Below are positions 16,647 through 25,418 of a stretch of 45,960 bases of DNA, piece by piece. A model generated the notes under the pieces. It was not told where the DNA came from. It ran no database searches and worked only from the letters and a program-made list of their open reading frames with translations. This DNA is from Cupriavidus sp. BIS7 (GTDB lineage: Bacteria > Pseudomonadota > Gammaproteobacteria > Burkholderiales > Burkholderiaceae), in the NCBI RefSeq assembly GCF_000292345.1, contig NZ_ALOU01000078.1:1-45960 (forward strand), in the 5' to 3' direction. The position numbers and the translations under genes were made by a program. Each line of letters opens with the position of its first letter. Position 1 is the stretch's first letter.

Positions 16647-16679
16647 GCGGCCCCCCGCTTATGGTCGGGGGCTTGCCGC
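16647..16679 (+). other. GC-rich stem-loop after sixA
   Basis: GCGGC/GCCGC outside and CCCCCG/CGGGGG inside, with an 8-base loop. There is no T-tract, so it is a 3'-end or processing hairpin for sixA rather than a classic terminator. Confidence 0.45.
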
Positions 16680-16705
16680 CATGTAGCGCAGGCACAAGAG
16701 CGTGA

Positions 16706-16761
16706 CCGTCACTGAAGCGTCATCATCAGTTCACGGCGCTGTCACCGGGCCTCTCTACATT
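16706..16761 (+). promoter_or_regulatory. Tandem Pho boxes and -10 of olsB
   Basis: Four 7-bp units phased exactly 11 bp apart: CCGTCAC (16706), GCGTCAT (16717), AGTTCAC (16728) and CTGTCAC (16739). They match CTGTCAY at 6, 5, 4 and 7 positions. TACATT at 16756-16761 lies 10 bp after the last unit, where the -10 stands in PhoB-activated promoters. This reads as two adjacent Pho boxes. Confidence 0.75.
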
Positions 16762-16798
16762 GCTTCGAAGCCGTTTCGTCACCGAAAGGACACACCTG

Positions 16799-17650
16799 AT
16801 GCGAGACCTTCCGACGCCTACCCAGCCGCTCTTCGACTCCTTGCCCACTGGCCTGACTGGCCAGTCGGCGCGGAGGCGTCTTCCTCGTCAGCCAGCACAA
16901 CGCCAAGCCGAAACACAAGTTGCAACGCCTGCTTTCAGCGTGGCGTGGGCACGTCACCAGGACGAAGTAGCCGAAGCCCAGCGGCTGCGCTACAAAGTCT
17001 TTGCCGAAGAAATGGGCGCACGCCTGCAATCGTCGGCCACCGAAACCGATGTCGACATGTTCGACGCCTACTGCGATCACCTGATCGTTCGCGATCAGGA
17101 AACGCTCAAGGTGGTGGGTACCTACCGCGTGCTGCCGCCCCACCAGGCCAAGCGCATCGGTTGCCTGTACGCCGAATCGGAATTCGACCTCGTCCGCCTG
17201 GCCCACCTTCGGCCGAAGATGCTCGAACTGGGCCGATCCTGCGTGCATCGCGACTATCGCTCGGGCAGCGTCATCATGGCGCTGTGGGGCGGTCTCGGCG
17301 AATACCTGCAGCGCTACAACCTTGAGTCGATGCTTGGTTGCGCAAGCGTGCCGATGAGCGACGGCGGCCACTACGCAGCCAGCCTCTACCGCCTGTTCGC
17401 CGAGAAGTCTCTGGCGCCGATCGAGTATCACGCCTTCCCGCGCGTGCCGCTGCCGGTCGAAGACCTGAACCAGATGCTCGAGGTTGAGCCGCCCGCGCTG
17501 ATCAAGGGCTACCTGCGGCTGGGCGCAAAAATCTGCGGCCTGCCTGCCTGGGATCCTGACTTCAACGTAGCGGATTTCCTGACGCTGCTGCGCGTGCGCG
17601 ACATGAATCCGCGCTATGCACGGCACTTCCTGGGCCTGCACCACGTCTGA
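16799..17650 (+). CDS. olsB: Ornithine-acyl-ACP N-acyltransferase (OlsB-like, GNAT fold)
   Basis: A 283-residue protein of the OlsB/hemolysin-like acyltransferase family. It should link a 3-hydroxyacyl chain from acyl-ACP to the alpha-amino group of ornithine, giving lyso-ornithine lipid. After a variable basic N-terminus of about 50 residues come AEAQRLRYKVFAEEMGARL, CDHLIVRD, VVGTYRVLPP, LELGRSCVHRDYR and CASVPMSDGG, the family's conserved run. ATG 16799 has AAAGGA 9 nt upstream. OlsA, which adds the second acyl chain, is not in the window. The tandem Pho boxes and the adjoining phosphate genes fit the known role of ornithine lipids as phosphorus-free membrane lipids in phosphate starvation. 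Confidence 0.88.
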   Translation: MRDLPTPTQPLFDSLPTGLTGQSARRRLPRQPAQRQAETQVATPAFSVAWARHQDEVAEAQRLRYKVFAEEMGARLQSSATETDVDMFDAYCDHLIVRDQETLKVVGTYRVLPPHQAKRIGCLYAESEFDLVRLAHLRPKMLELGRSCVHRDYRSGSVIMALWGGLGEYLQRYNLESMLGCASVPMSDGGHYAASLYRLFAEKSLAPIEYHAFPRVPLPVEDLNQMLEVEPPALIKGYLRLGAKICGLPAWDPDFNVADFLTLLRVRDMNPRYARHFLGLHHV

Positions 17651-17711
17651 TCCTCAGACGTAGCAGCCCGATCCCGCAAAGAAGAACGGCGACTCCTGCG
17701 AGTCGCCGTTC
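17643..17711. terminator. Two palindromes between converging olsB and ppx
   Basis: ACGTCTGA-TCC-TCAGACGT (17643-17661) overlaps the olsB stop. GAACGGCGACTC-CTGC-GAGTCGCCGTTC (17684-17711) is a perfect 12-bp stem. On the minus strand TTCTTCTTT follows the second stem, so it can end ppx. On the plus strand the following T-tract is poor. Confidence 0.7.
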
Positions 17712-17734
17712 CTGCATTCTGGCCTGACAGCCAT

Positions 17735-19267
17735 TCAAACGTAGACGACCTTGTAGCGCTTGCCGACGCGCTCCCACTCGTCGGCCTCCTGGGCCAGGCT
17801 GTACTCGACCAGCGGGTTGACGTCGATCCACGACTTCGGCAATCGCACTTCAAACCCTTCGTCGAGTTCGTCGGAACGCTGTCCGACTTGGATCTCCGGC
17901 AGCTTCATGTCACCGCGCCGACGACACAGCACAAAGGCCAGCCGCAGGCTGAACAGCATGCGCCAGTCCAGGAACCTGCTGCTGCCAGTGAGCTTGCCAA
18001 GCTTGCCGGCATGACCGAGCAGCAGCGTGGCCAGGCGTGCCTGGTCGGTTTTGGAGAACCCAGGCATATCGGCATGCGTGGCGATGTAGGCCGAATGCTT
18101 GTGATACCCGCTGTGCGAGATCGACATGCCGATCTCATGCAGGCTCGCGGCCCAGCCCAGCAACGAGAGATTGTCCTCCCGGCGCTCGTTTGGCGGATCG
18201 GGGAACTGCGCAAGCAGGTCGCGTGCGGCCTGCCCCACCCTAGTCGCCTGTGCCCGATCGACACCGTAGCGGCGCATGAACTGATCCACAGTCACCGTGC
18301 GCATGTCCTCGTGATGGCTGCGGCCAAGCAGGTCATACAGCACGCCAAGCCGCAACGCGCCGTCGGTCACGTCCATGCGGTCGATATCGAGCTCGGCAAA
18401 TACCCCCAACATGATCGACAAGCCACCCGGCAACACGGGAATGCGATCGGCCTTGAGGCCGGCCAGCTTGACCCGATTGGTGTTCTCGGCCTTGATCAGC
18501 GCACGTTTCAGGCGCTCCAGGCCTTCGCGCGTGATACCGTGCTCGGCCGGATTGTCATTCATGCCGTTCAGCTCGATCAGCTCGGCCAGCGCGCGCGCGG
18601 TGCCGGATGAACCCACGGCCTGCTCCCAGCCGGCCGCCCGATACTGGCGGACCAGCACCTGGATTTCCCGGCGCGCGGCCAGTTCGGCCTGCTTCATCGC
18701 ATATTCATCGACATTGCCGCTCGGAAAGAACTGGCGGCTGTGGGACACGCAGCCAATATAGAGACTCTCCATCAGCTTGGACTGATAGCCGCTGCCGATG
18801 ATGAACTCGGTAGAGCCGCCGCCGATGTCGACGACCAGCCGGTTGCCCGGGCAGGCCGGCGCATCGTGCGACGCGCCCAGGTAAATCAGCCGTGCCTCTT
18901 CCCGTCCGGCGATCACCTCGATCGGGAAACCCAGTGCGGCTTCCCCCTCGATCAGGAAGTCGGAAGCATTCTTGGCCACGCGCAATGTGTTGGTGGCCAC
19001 TGCGCGCACCTGGTCCGGGGCGAAGTCGCGCAAGCGATCGCCAAAACGCCGCAGCGCATCAATGCCGCGCCGGCGAGCCGGCTGGTCCAGGTATTTGTCA
19101 GGCGTCAGGCCAGCCGCCAGCCTTACGGGTTCGCGCAGGGCGTCGACCTGGAAGATCTGGCTGGCTGGCCCGGAGGCCGTGGGCGTCTCATCCACCCGCC
19201 CGATCATCAGGCGGAAGCTGTTGGAGCCCATGTCGACGGCGGCCAGCAGGCGGGGATTCTGTGTCAT
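17735..19267 (-). CDS. ppx: Exopolyphosphatase (Ppx/GppA family)
   Basis: A 510-residue Ppx/GppA phosphatase, which removes terminal phosphates from polyphosphate (GppA members also act on pppGpp). The ASKHA ATPase-like motifs are seen: AAVDMGSNSFRLMIG at the N-terminus, ATNTLRVAKN, the P-loop-like VVDIGGGSTEFI and GSSGTARAL. The C-terminal half (about 320-510) is the HD-like helical domain found in long Ppx proteins, including HEIGMSISHSGYHKHSAYI. Length is close to E. coli Ppx (513), which supports Ppx over shorter GppA. It diverges from ppk with 149 bp between the starts, so polymer making and breaking share one control region. Confidence 0.92.
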   Translation of the reverse strand: MTQNPRLLAAVDMGSNSFRLMIGRVDETPTASGPASQIFQVDALREPVRLAAGLTPDKYLDQPARRRGIDALRRFGDRLRDFAPDQVRAVATNTLRVAKNASDFLIEGEAALGFPIEVIAGREEARLIYLGASHDAPACPGNRLVVDIGGGSTEFIIGSGYQSKLMESLYIGCVSHSRQFFPSGNVDEYAMKQAELAARREIQVLVRQYRAAGWEQAVGSSGTARALAELIELNGMNDNPAEHGITREGLERLKRALIKAENTNRVKLAGLKADRIPVLPGGLSIMLGVFAELDIDRMDVTDGALRLGVLYDLLGRSHHEDMRTVTVDQFMRRYGVDRAQATRVGQAARDLLAQFPDPPNERREDNLSLLGWAASLHEIGMSISHSGYHKHSAYIATHADMPGFSKTDQARLATLLLGHAGKLGKLTGSSRFLDWRMLFSLRLAFVLCRRRGDMKLPEIQVGQRSDELDEGFEVRLPKSWIDVNPLVEYSLAQEADEWERVGKRYKVVYV

Positions 19268-19328
19268 TGCGTGGGATATACGCGGGCTAGGCCCAATCGG
19301 GCCGAACCCGTAAGATTATGTCGTAGCC

Positions 19329-19371
19329 ATGTCCGCATCATGACAAAATCAAAGTGTCATCAAACCGACAC
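19329..19371. promoter_or_regulatory. Pho-box-like half-sites between ppx and ppk
   Basis: On the plus strand GTGTCAT (19354) is followed 11 bp later by CCGACAC (19365), matching the Pho unit at 6 and 5 of 7. On the minus strand TTGTCAT (19340-19346) is followed 11 bp later by CGGACAT (19329-19335). ATGACA-N9-TGTCAT (19340-19360) makes the arrangement symmetrical. It is weaker than the olsB and pstS sites and no clear -10 follows. Confidence 0.4.
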
Positions 19372-19416
19372 GATTCTATGAAAAAGTCGCCACATCGCCA
19401 AAACAAGGTCATAGAC

Positions 19417-21498
19417 ATGTCGACGACGCCGCCCGGCACGCTGCTGAATCGCGAGCTGGGCATCCTGGAATTCAATGGGCGCGTCCTGGCGCAGGCCGCC
19501 GACCCCAATGTTCCCCTGCTGGAACGGCTCAAGTTCATCTGCATCGTATCCAGCAATCTGGACGAATTTTTTGAAATCCGGATGGCGGGCCTGAAGGAAC
19601 AGATGCGGGAAAACGCGTCGGGCCTCACGCCCGACGGCCTCTCGTTCCAGCAGGCCTACCAGCTTGTCACCGAGCGCACTCAGAAGCTGGTTGCCTCGCA
19701 GTATGACATGCTGCAGAACGTGATATTCCCCGCGCTTGAGCAAGAGGGTGTGTTCTTCCACCTGACCAGCACATGGACCGAGGCCCAGCGCGCCTGGGCG
19801 CGCGATTTCTTCGTGCATGAGCTTGGCCCGGTGCTGACGCCGATTGCACTCGATCCCGCGCACCCGTTCCCGCGTGTGCTCAACAAGAGCCTGAACTTTG
19901 TGATCGAGCTGTCTGGCAAGGATGCGTTCGGCCGGGAAGCCGATCTTGCCATTGTCCAGGCGCCGCGCGCACTGCCGCGGGTGGTGCGCATGCCCGAGGA
20001 GCTCTCGGGCTTCCCGCATGGCTTCGTGATGCTGTCGTCGTTCATGCAGGCGTTCGTGCATGAGCTGTTCCCGGCAATCGAGGTGGAAGGCTGCTACCAG
20101 TTCCGTGTCACGCGCAATTCGGACCTGTTCGTGTCCGAGGACGATATCACCGATTTGCGCGAAGCGCTGCAGGGCGAACTGCCGACGCGCCACTTTGGCG
20201 ACATGGTCCGGCTTGAGGTGTCGTCCGACACACCGCCCGCGCTGGCGCGGCGCCTGTTGCTCGAATCCGGCCTGACCGAGAATGACCTGTACCGTGTGAG
20301 CGGCCCCGTCAACCTGGTTCGGCTGATGCAGATCCCCGACATGGTGGATCGCCCCAACCTGAAGTTCCCGCCGCATGTGCCGGCAGTGGTCAAGGCATTC
20401 CCGGCCAGCGCGAACATGTTCGATGTGGTGCGCCAGCGCGATGTGCTGCTGCATCACCCGTACGAAAGTTTCTCGTCGGTGCTGGACTTCCTGCAGCTTG
20501 CGGCCAGTGACCCGAACGTAGTGGCGATCAAGCAGACCGTGTACCGCACCGGCAATGAATCCGCGGTGATGGAAGCGCTGATGACGGCCGCGCGGAACGG
20601 CAAGGAAGTCACCGTGGTGGTGGAACTGCTTGCCCGCTTCGACGAGGAAACCAATATCAACTGGGCCGAACGGCTCGAATCGGCCGGCGCCCATGTCGTC
20701 TACGGCGTGGTGGGCCACAAGTGCCACGCCAAGATGCTGCTGATCGTGCGCCGCGAGCCGGCCACGCCAAAGGCGAAGCAATTCGTCCTGCGCCGCTACG
20801 TCCACCTTGGCACCGGCAACTATCATCCTCGCACCGCCCGGCTGTACACGGATTTCGGCCTGCTGACCTCCGACGAGAAGATCTGCGAGGACGTGCATCA
20901 TGTGTTCCAGCTTCTTACGGGCACGGCCGGAACGATCCGTCTGAACCACCTGTGGCAGTCGCCGTTCACGATGCACAGCAACCTCGTCGAGCATATCCGC
21001 GCCGAGGCCCGTAATGCCCGCGCCGGCAAGCGAGCGCGCATCATCGGCAAGATGAACGCGCTGCTGGAACCGACGATCATCGACGAGCTCTACAAGGCAT
21101 CGCGCGCTGGCGTGAAGATCGACCTGATCGTTCGCGGCGTGTGCGCACTGCGTCCGGGTGTGCCGGGGATGTCCGAAAACATCTCGGTGCGCTCGATCGT
21201 CGGCCGCTTCCTCGAGCACCATCGCGTCTACTATTTCCATGCCGGTGGCGAGGACGTCCTGTACCTATCGAGTGCGGACTGGATGGATCGCAACCTGTTC
21301 CGCCGTGTGGAGGTCGCCTTCCCGGTGCTTGATCGCTCGCTCAAGGCGCGCGTGATCAAGGAAGGCCTGCAGGTCCATCTGCGCGACAACGCTTCGGCAT
21401 GGATCATGGAGCCCAATGGCGAGTATGTGCGTAAGGCCTCGCGGGCCAAGGAACAGCGCGTGAGCCAGGTGGAGCTGCTTGAGAAGTTCGGAACCTGA
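19417..21498 (+). CDS. ppk: Polyphosphate kinase 1
   Basis: A 693-residue PPK1, which reversibly transfers the ATP gamma-phosphate to polyphosphate. The N-terminal domain begins at LLNRELGILEFNGRVLAQA, with SSNLDEFFEIRMAGL after it. The autophosphorylated His is His437 in HKCHAKM, the position of E. coli His435. HLGTGNYHP and the C-terminal SSADWMDRNLFRRVEVAFP follow. I chose ATG 19417, with AAGG 8 nt upstream, giving the usual PPK length (E. coli 688). ATG 19378 would add 13 residues. Divergent from ppx and convergent with phoR. Confidence 0.95.
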   Translation: MSTTPPGTLLNRELGILEFNGRVLAQAADPNVPLLERLKFICIVSSNLDEFFEIRMAGLKEQMRENASGLTPDGLSFQQAYQLVTERTQKLVASQYDMLQNVIFPALEQEGVFFHLTSTWTEAQRAWARDFFVHELGPVLTPIALDPAHPFPRVLNKSLNFVIELSGKDAFGREADLAIVQAPRALPRVVRMPEELSGFPHGFVMLSSFMQAFVHELFPAIEVEGCYQFRVTRNSDLFVSEDDITDLREALQGELPTRHFGDMVRLEVSSDTPPALARRLLLESGLTENDLYRVSGPVNLVRLMQIPDMVDRPNLKFPPHVPAVVKAFPASANMFDVVRQRDVLLHHPYESFSSVLDFLQLAASDPNVVAIKQTVYRTGNESAVMEALMTAARNGKEVTVVVELLARFDEETNINWAERLESAGAHVVYGVVGHKCHAKMLLIVRREPATPKAKQFVLRRYVHLGTGNYHPRTARLYTDFGLLTSDEKICEDVHHVFQLLTGTAGTIRLNHLWQSPFTMHSNLVEHIRAEARNARAGKRARIIGKMNALLEPTIIDELYKASRAGVKIDLIVRGVCALRPGVPGMSENISVRSIVGRFLEHHRVYYFHAGGEDVLYLSSADWMDRNLFRRVEVAFPVLDRSLKARVIKEGLQVHLRDNASAWIMEPNGEYVRKASRAKEQRVSQVELLEKFGT

Positions 21499-21526
21499 AC
21501 GGCTGCGCGAAGCGAAGAGGAAAGAG

Positions 21527-21563
21527 AAAGGCCGCTCCAGATACAACGGAGCGGCCTTTCTTA
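21527..21563. terminator. Bidirectional terminator between ppk and phoR
   Basis: AAAGGCCGCTCC pairs with GGAGCGGCCTTT around a 9-base loop. TTTCTT follows on the plus strand and CTTTCTCTTTCC on the minus strand, so it can serve both converging genes. Confidence 0.8.
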
Positions 21564-21594
21564 CTATCGCTATCTTTAGCGCAACAAGAAGAAC

Positions 21595-22947
21595 CTATGC
21601 CGCGTGGCGCGAGGCATCACCGAGTTGCTGAATCTCCTGCGCGGCCTCTGGCTCATACCCGCTGCGATCGACCGGGAAGACGATGCGGAACGTGCTGCCC
21701 CGCCCCACTTCGCTGGTCACACGCAGGTCTGCCTGGTGGCGCGACAGCACGTGCTTGACGATTGCAAGACCAAGCCCCGTACCGCCGGTATCGCGTGAAC
21801 GGCTGCGGTCGACCCGATAGAAGCGCTCGGTCAGTCGTGGAATATGCTCCGGCGCGATGCCCAGCCCCGTGTCGCTGACGGAAAACACCGAATGGCCGTC
21901 CGTGAAGGTCATGCGGATCGCAATGCGGCCGCCGTCTGGCGTATACCGCACAGCATTCGATACCAGGTTGCCGAGCGCCGACAGCAACTCGCCTTCGGAG
22001 CCGCGCAGCACCACGGCGGTATCGATCTCGGTCAGGATTTCGTGATGACCCTGCGACAGCGCCTCGGCGTCATGCACAAGGTGAGCGGCCAGGCCGGCCA
22101 CATCCACGCGATCGAGAGTCGGCGGCTGGGCGTCCGATTCCAGCTTGGCCAGCGCCAGCAGATCCTCGACGATATGCTGCATGCGCATCGACTGCACCAG
22201 CATTAGATCGATGTAGCGCTTGCGGTCATCCTCCGACACCGGCAGATCGCGCACGGTTTCCAGAAAACCTGTCAGCACGGTCAGCGGTGTCTTCAGTTCA
22301 TGCGACACATTGGCCACGAAGTCACGGCGCATCGCCTCGGTGTTCTCCACCTTGGTGATGTCCTGCGTCAGCACGAGCTTGCGGTTTTCGCCGTAAGGAA
22401 GGATCTGCACCGACGTGATGCTGCGCTTGTGCTCGCCCATGTCACGCATGATCAGCGGCTCGTCATAGCGCTCGCGCGTCAGATATTGCACGAACTCCGG
22501 TCGGCGGATCAGATGGGTAATGCGCTGGCGCACGTCGCGACGCGCATTGAGGCCGAAGTGCTGCTCGGCTACGCCGTTGCACCATTCGATCTGGTCGGCA
22601 TCGTCGAGCATCAGCACGCCGTACGGCGACGCCTGGATAGCCTGGATGAAGCGGGTGTGCTGCTGCTCGACCTGCAGCACCTGGGTGCGCCAGCGCTTGA
22701 CCAGCCGATGCAGGCGGTAATACACCTCGCCCCACAACCCAAGTGCACTCGGAACCTCGCCATAGGCAGGGGCGTCCAGCACCTTCCAGAGTCTGTTGAT
22801 CTGGAACAGGTAGTAGCCGAGCAGCAGAAACAGCGAAATGCAGAGGAACAGCAGGCCGATGATTGGGCCGGCAAATACGTACAGTCCGGCGCCGATAACC
22901 GCCAGGCTGACGAGGATGGCCGCGGAACGGGCCCAGATGACATTCAT
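21595..22947 (-). CDS. phoR: Phosphate regulon sensor histidine kinase PhoR
   Basis: A 450-residue membrane histidine kinase. Two hydrophobic helices (about 7-27 and 28-48) anchor it with almost no periplasmic loop, as in E. coli PhoR. A charged linker and a PAS domain (about 95-195, ASPYGVLMLDDADQIEWCN) follow. The H-box FVANVSHELKTPLT has His216 as the phosphorylation site. The N, G1 and G2 boxes (NLVSNAVRYTPDGG, DTGLGIAP, GGTGLGLAIVKHV) are intact. It autophosphorylates and controls PhoB, held off by the Pst/PhoU complex when phosphate is high. It is last in the pst-phoU-phoB-phoR row, 123 nt after phoB, a gap large enough for partial uncoupling. Confidence 0.96.
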   Translation of the reverse strand: MNVIWARSAAILVSLAVIGAGLYVFAGPIIGLLFLCISLFLLLGYYLFQINRLWKVLDAPAYGEVPSALGLWGEVYYRLHRLVKRWRTQVLQVEQQHTRFIQAIQASPYGVLMLDDADQIEWCNGVAEQHFGLNARRDVRQRITHLIRRPEFVQYLTRERYDEPLIMRDMGEHKRSITSVQILPYGENRKLVLTQDITKVENTEAMRRDFVANVSHELKTPLTVLTGFLETVRDLPVSEDDRKRYIDLMLVQSMRMQHIVEDLLALAKLESDAQPPTLDRVDVAGLAAHLVHDAEALSQGHHEILTEIDTAVVLRGSEGELLSALGNLVSNAVRYTPDGGRIAIRMTFTDGHSVFSVSDTGLGIAPEHIPRLTERFYRVDRSRSRDTGGTGLGLAIVKHVLSRHQADLRVTSEVGRGSTFRIVFPVDRSGYEPEAAQEIQQLGDASRHAA

Positions 22948-23070
22948 GCGAGGGTAGAAGGTTCAGGCGGCAATCGCATTGCGACGGAGTGTGCCACGAA
23001 ACGGCCCCGTCCGATATGACCTGACTCGGCCAGACGGGGCCCTCGCTGCACCGCCATCGGCCGAAATCTG

Positions 23071-23778
23071 TCAGTGGCTCGGTGAGCGTGCCAGGCGATA
23101 ACCACTGCCCCGCACGGTTTCGATCATGGTGCTGTACCCGCCGGGCGTCAGCGCTGCACGCAGCCGCTTGATATGCACGTCCACCGTCCGTTCTTCGACG
23201 AATACGTGGTCGCCCCACACCTGGTCGAGCAATTGTGAACGACTGTGCACACGCTCCGGATGAGTCATCAGGAAGTGCAGCAAGCGAAACTCGGTGGGCC
23301 CCAAGTCCAGCTTGATCGGGCCGCCGTCGTCGTGACCAGTCACGCGGTGCGTGGCCGGGTCCAGACGCAGGCCGTTAATCGCCACCACGTCGTCGGTCAA
23401 CTGCGGCGCACGGCGGCGCAGCACGGCCTTGATGCGGGCCAGCAACTCCTTCGGCGAGAACGGCTTGGTCACATAGTCGTCCGCGCCGGCCTCAAGCCCC
23501 ATCACCTTGTCCTGCTCCTCGCTGCGGGCGGTGAGCATGATGATCGGGATCTGCTTGGTGCGGTCGTTGGTGCGCAGCTCCTTGGCGAAGGTTGCGCCCG
23601 ACTTGCCCGGGAGCATCCAGTCCAGCAGCACGAGATCCGGCAGCACATCGCTCATCAGCGAAAGCGCCTGCTCGGCGTTGTACGCGCGGATCGGATAGTG
23701 CCCGGCGTGCTGCAGATTGACGGCAATCAGCTCGGCGATTGCCGGTTCGTCTTCGACAACGAGAATACTGCTCGGCAT
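23071..23778 (-). CDS. phoB: Phosphate regulon response regulator PhoB
   Basis: A 235-residue OmpR/PhoB-type regulator. The receiver domain (1-120) has the acidic pair at residues 10-11, the phosphorylated Asp53 in LLDWMLPGKSG and Lys in VTKPFSPKEL. The winged-helix DNA-binding domain (about 130-230) contains LDLGPTEFRLLHFLMTHPER and ERTVDVHIKRLRAAL. It activates promoters with Pho boxes, candidates for which are visible before pstS and olsB in this window. It begins 36 nt after phoU. Confidence 0.97.
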   Translation of the reverse strand: MPSSILVVEDEPAIAELIAVNLQHAGHYPIRAYNAEQALSLMSDVLPDLVLLDWMLPGKSGATFAKELRTNDRTKQIPIIMLTARSEEQDKVMGLEAGADDYVTKPFSPKELLARIKAVLRRRAPQLTDDVVAINGLRLDPATHRVTGHDDGGPIKLDLGPTEFRLLHFLMTHPERVHSRSQLLDQVWGDHVFVEERTVDVHIKRLRAALTPGGYSTMIETVRGSGYRLARSPSH

Positions 23779-23814
23779 GTATGGTTTCTCCGCTTACTCA
23801 GTCCTGGCGCAGCA

Positions 23815-24519
23815 TCAGCTCAACGCCTCGCGCTCCATGTCCTCACGCGAGGCATGGCGCACGTCCGTGCCCTTGACGATATAGATGATGAACTCTGCAA
23901 TGTTCTTCGCGTGGTCGCCGATACGCTCGACGGCCTTGGCGATGAACAGGAAGTCCAGCGCTACCGAGATCGTGCGCGGGTCTTCCATCATGTACGTGAT
24001 CAGCTTGCGCACGAAGGCCCGGAATTCGTCGTCGATGGCCTTGTCGTCCTTGACGATGCGCGCGGCAGCAACGGTGTCCAGGCGCGCAAACGCGTCCAGC
24101 GCCTGACGCAGCAGCGTGATGGCCATCTCGCCGGACAGCTTCACTTCGGCATAGTTGATGGTGTGGGCAGCAGCATCTTCCATGATGTGCTTGGTCCGCT
24201 TTGCAATCTTCTCGGCTTCATCGCCGGCGCGCTCGAGGTTGGTGATCGTCTTCGAGATCGCCATCACCAGGCGCAGGTCGCGCGCGGTGGGCTGGCGGCG
24301 CGCGATGATGTTGCCGCAGTCGGCGTCGATCTCGACTTCCATCGCGTTGAGATCGTGCTCGCGGGCGATGACCTGGTCTGCAACTTCAGCGTCAAAATCG
24401 GCCAGCGCACGCATGGCCATTTCGATCTGCGATTCCACCAGGCCACCCATCTGCAGCAGCTTGGTGTTGATCGCGTTGAGGTCAGCGTCGAATTGTGTCG
24501 ACAGGTGCTTGTCAGTCAT
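23815..24519 (-). CDS. phoU: Phosphate signalling regulator PhoU
   Basis: A 234-residue all-helical protein made of two PhoU three-helix bundles. The paired metal-cluster motifs ExxD show as AREHDLNAMEVEID in the first half and VKDDKAIDDEFRAF in the second. It links PstB activity to PhoR and damps PhoB signalling when phosphate is plentiful. Length fits E. coli PhoU (241). CAGGAGAACATC precedes its ATG. It lies 65 nt after pstB in the same row. Confidence 0.95.
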   Translation of the reverse strand: MTDKHLSTQFDADLNAINTKLLQMGGLVESQIEMAMRALADFDAEVADQVIAREHDLNAMEVEIDADCGNIIARRQPTARDLRLVMAISKTITNLERAGDEAEKIAKRTKHIMEDAAAHTINYAEVKLSGEMAITLLRQALDAFARLDTVAAARIVKDDKAIDDEFRAFVRKLITYMMEDPRTISVALDFLFIAKAVERIGDHAKNIAEFIIYIVKGTDVRHASREDMEREALS

Positions 24520-24584
24520 GATGTTCTCCTGGCCGCTATACGTATGCTAAGCGTGGATGCTCGAGTCCTGCAAATCGCCGTAAA

Positions 24585-25373
24585 TCAGCCGAAGCGGCCG
24601 GTGATGTAGTCTTCGGTTTCCTTGCGATGCGGCTTGATGAAGATCTTCTCGGTCTCGCCGAATTCGATCAGCTCGCCCAGGTACATATAGGCGGTGTAGT
24701 CCGAGCAGCGCGCCGCCTGCTGCATGTTATGCGTCACGATCACGACCGTGTATTCATCCTTGAGCTCGGCGATCAGCTCCTCGATGCGGCCCGTCGAGAT
24801 CGGGTCCAGTGCCGAGCACGGTTCATCGAGCAGCAGCACTTCGGGGCGGATTGCGATACCGCGCGCGATGCACAGCCGCTGCTGCTGGCCGCCGGACAGG
24901 CCGTAGCCAGACTGGTGCAGCTTGTCCTTGGCTTCGTTCCAGAGCGCCGCCTTGGAGAGCGCCCATTCGACGCGGTCATCCATCTCCGAGCGCGATAACT
25001 TCTCGAATAATCGAACGCCAAAGGCGATGTTGTCGTAGATCGACATCGGGAACGGCGTCGGCTTCTGGAACACCATGCCCACCTTGGCGCGCAGCAGCGA
25101 GATGTCTTCCTTGCTGGTCAGCAGGTTCGCGCCGTCCATGTTGATCTCGCCCTCGGCGCGTTGCTCCGGGTACAGCGCGTACATCTTGTTGAAAGTGCGC
25201 AGCAACGTGGACTTGCCGCAGCCGGACGGACCGATGAACGCAGTCACCTTCCTGTCCGGGATCGACATGTTGATGTTCTTGAGCGCGTGGAACTGGTTGT
25301 AGAAGAAGTTCAGGTTCCGGACGTCAATCTTGGCGCGCACGGTGTCGGGAATATCGATGACGGTAGAGGTCAT
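24585..25373 (-). CDS. pstB: Phosphate ABC transporter ATP-binding protein PstB
   Basis: A 262-residue ABC ATPase. Walker A is GPSGCGKS (48-55), the Q-loop follows in MVFQKPTPFPMSIYDNIAFG, the signature is YGLSGGQQQRLCIARGIA, Walker B is VLLLDEPCSALDP and the H-loop His is in VIVTHNMQQAARCSD. The PstB-specific stretch TPFPMSIYDN is clear. I chose ATG 25373; a GTG at 25409, 9 nt after pstA, would add 12 residues and cannot be ruled out. Its ATP hydrolysis drives phosphate import through PstCA, and it passes the transport state to PhoU and PhoR. Confidence 0.96.
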   Translation of the reverse strand: MTSTVIDIPDTVRAKIDVRNLNFFYNQFHALKNINMSIPDRKVTAFIGPSGCGKSTLLRTFNKMYALYPEQRAEGEINMDGANLLTSKEDISLLRAKVGMVFQKPTPFPMSIYDNIAFGVRLFEKLSRSEMDDRVEWALSKAALWNEAKDKLHQSGYGLSGGQQQRLCIARGIAIRPEVLLLDEPCSALDPISTGRIEELIAELKDEYTVVIVTHNMQQAARCSDYTAYMYLGELIEFGETEKIFIKPHRKETEDYITGRFG

Positions 25374-25418
25374 GCTGATGTCTCGCTGGAATTCGTTGAT
25401 CGGGCTCACGGGCGCGGG

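Noticed and set aside
19360..21240. A 626-codon minus-strand frame opposite ppk
   Set aside because: Same cause. The ppk frame has every PPK1 motif, while this one has none.
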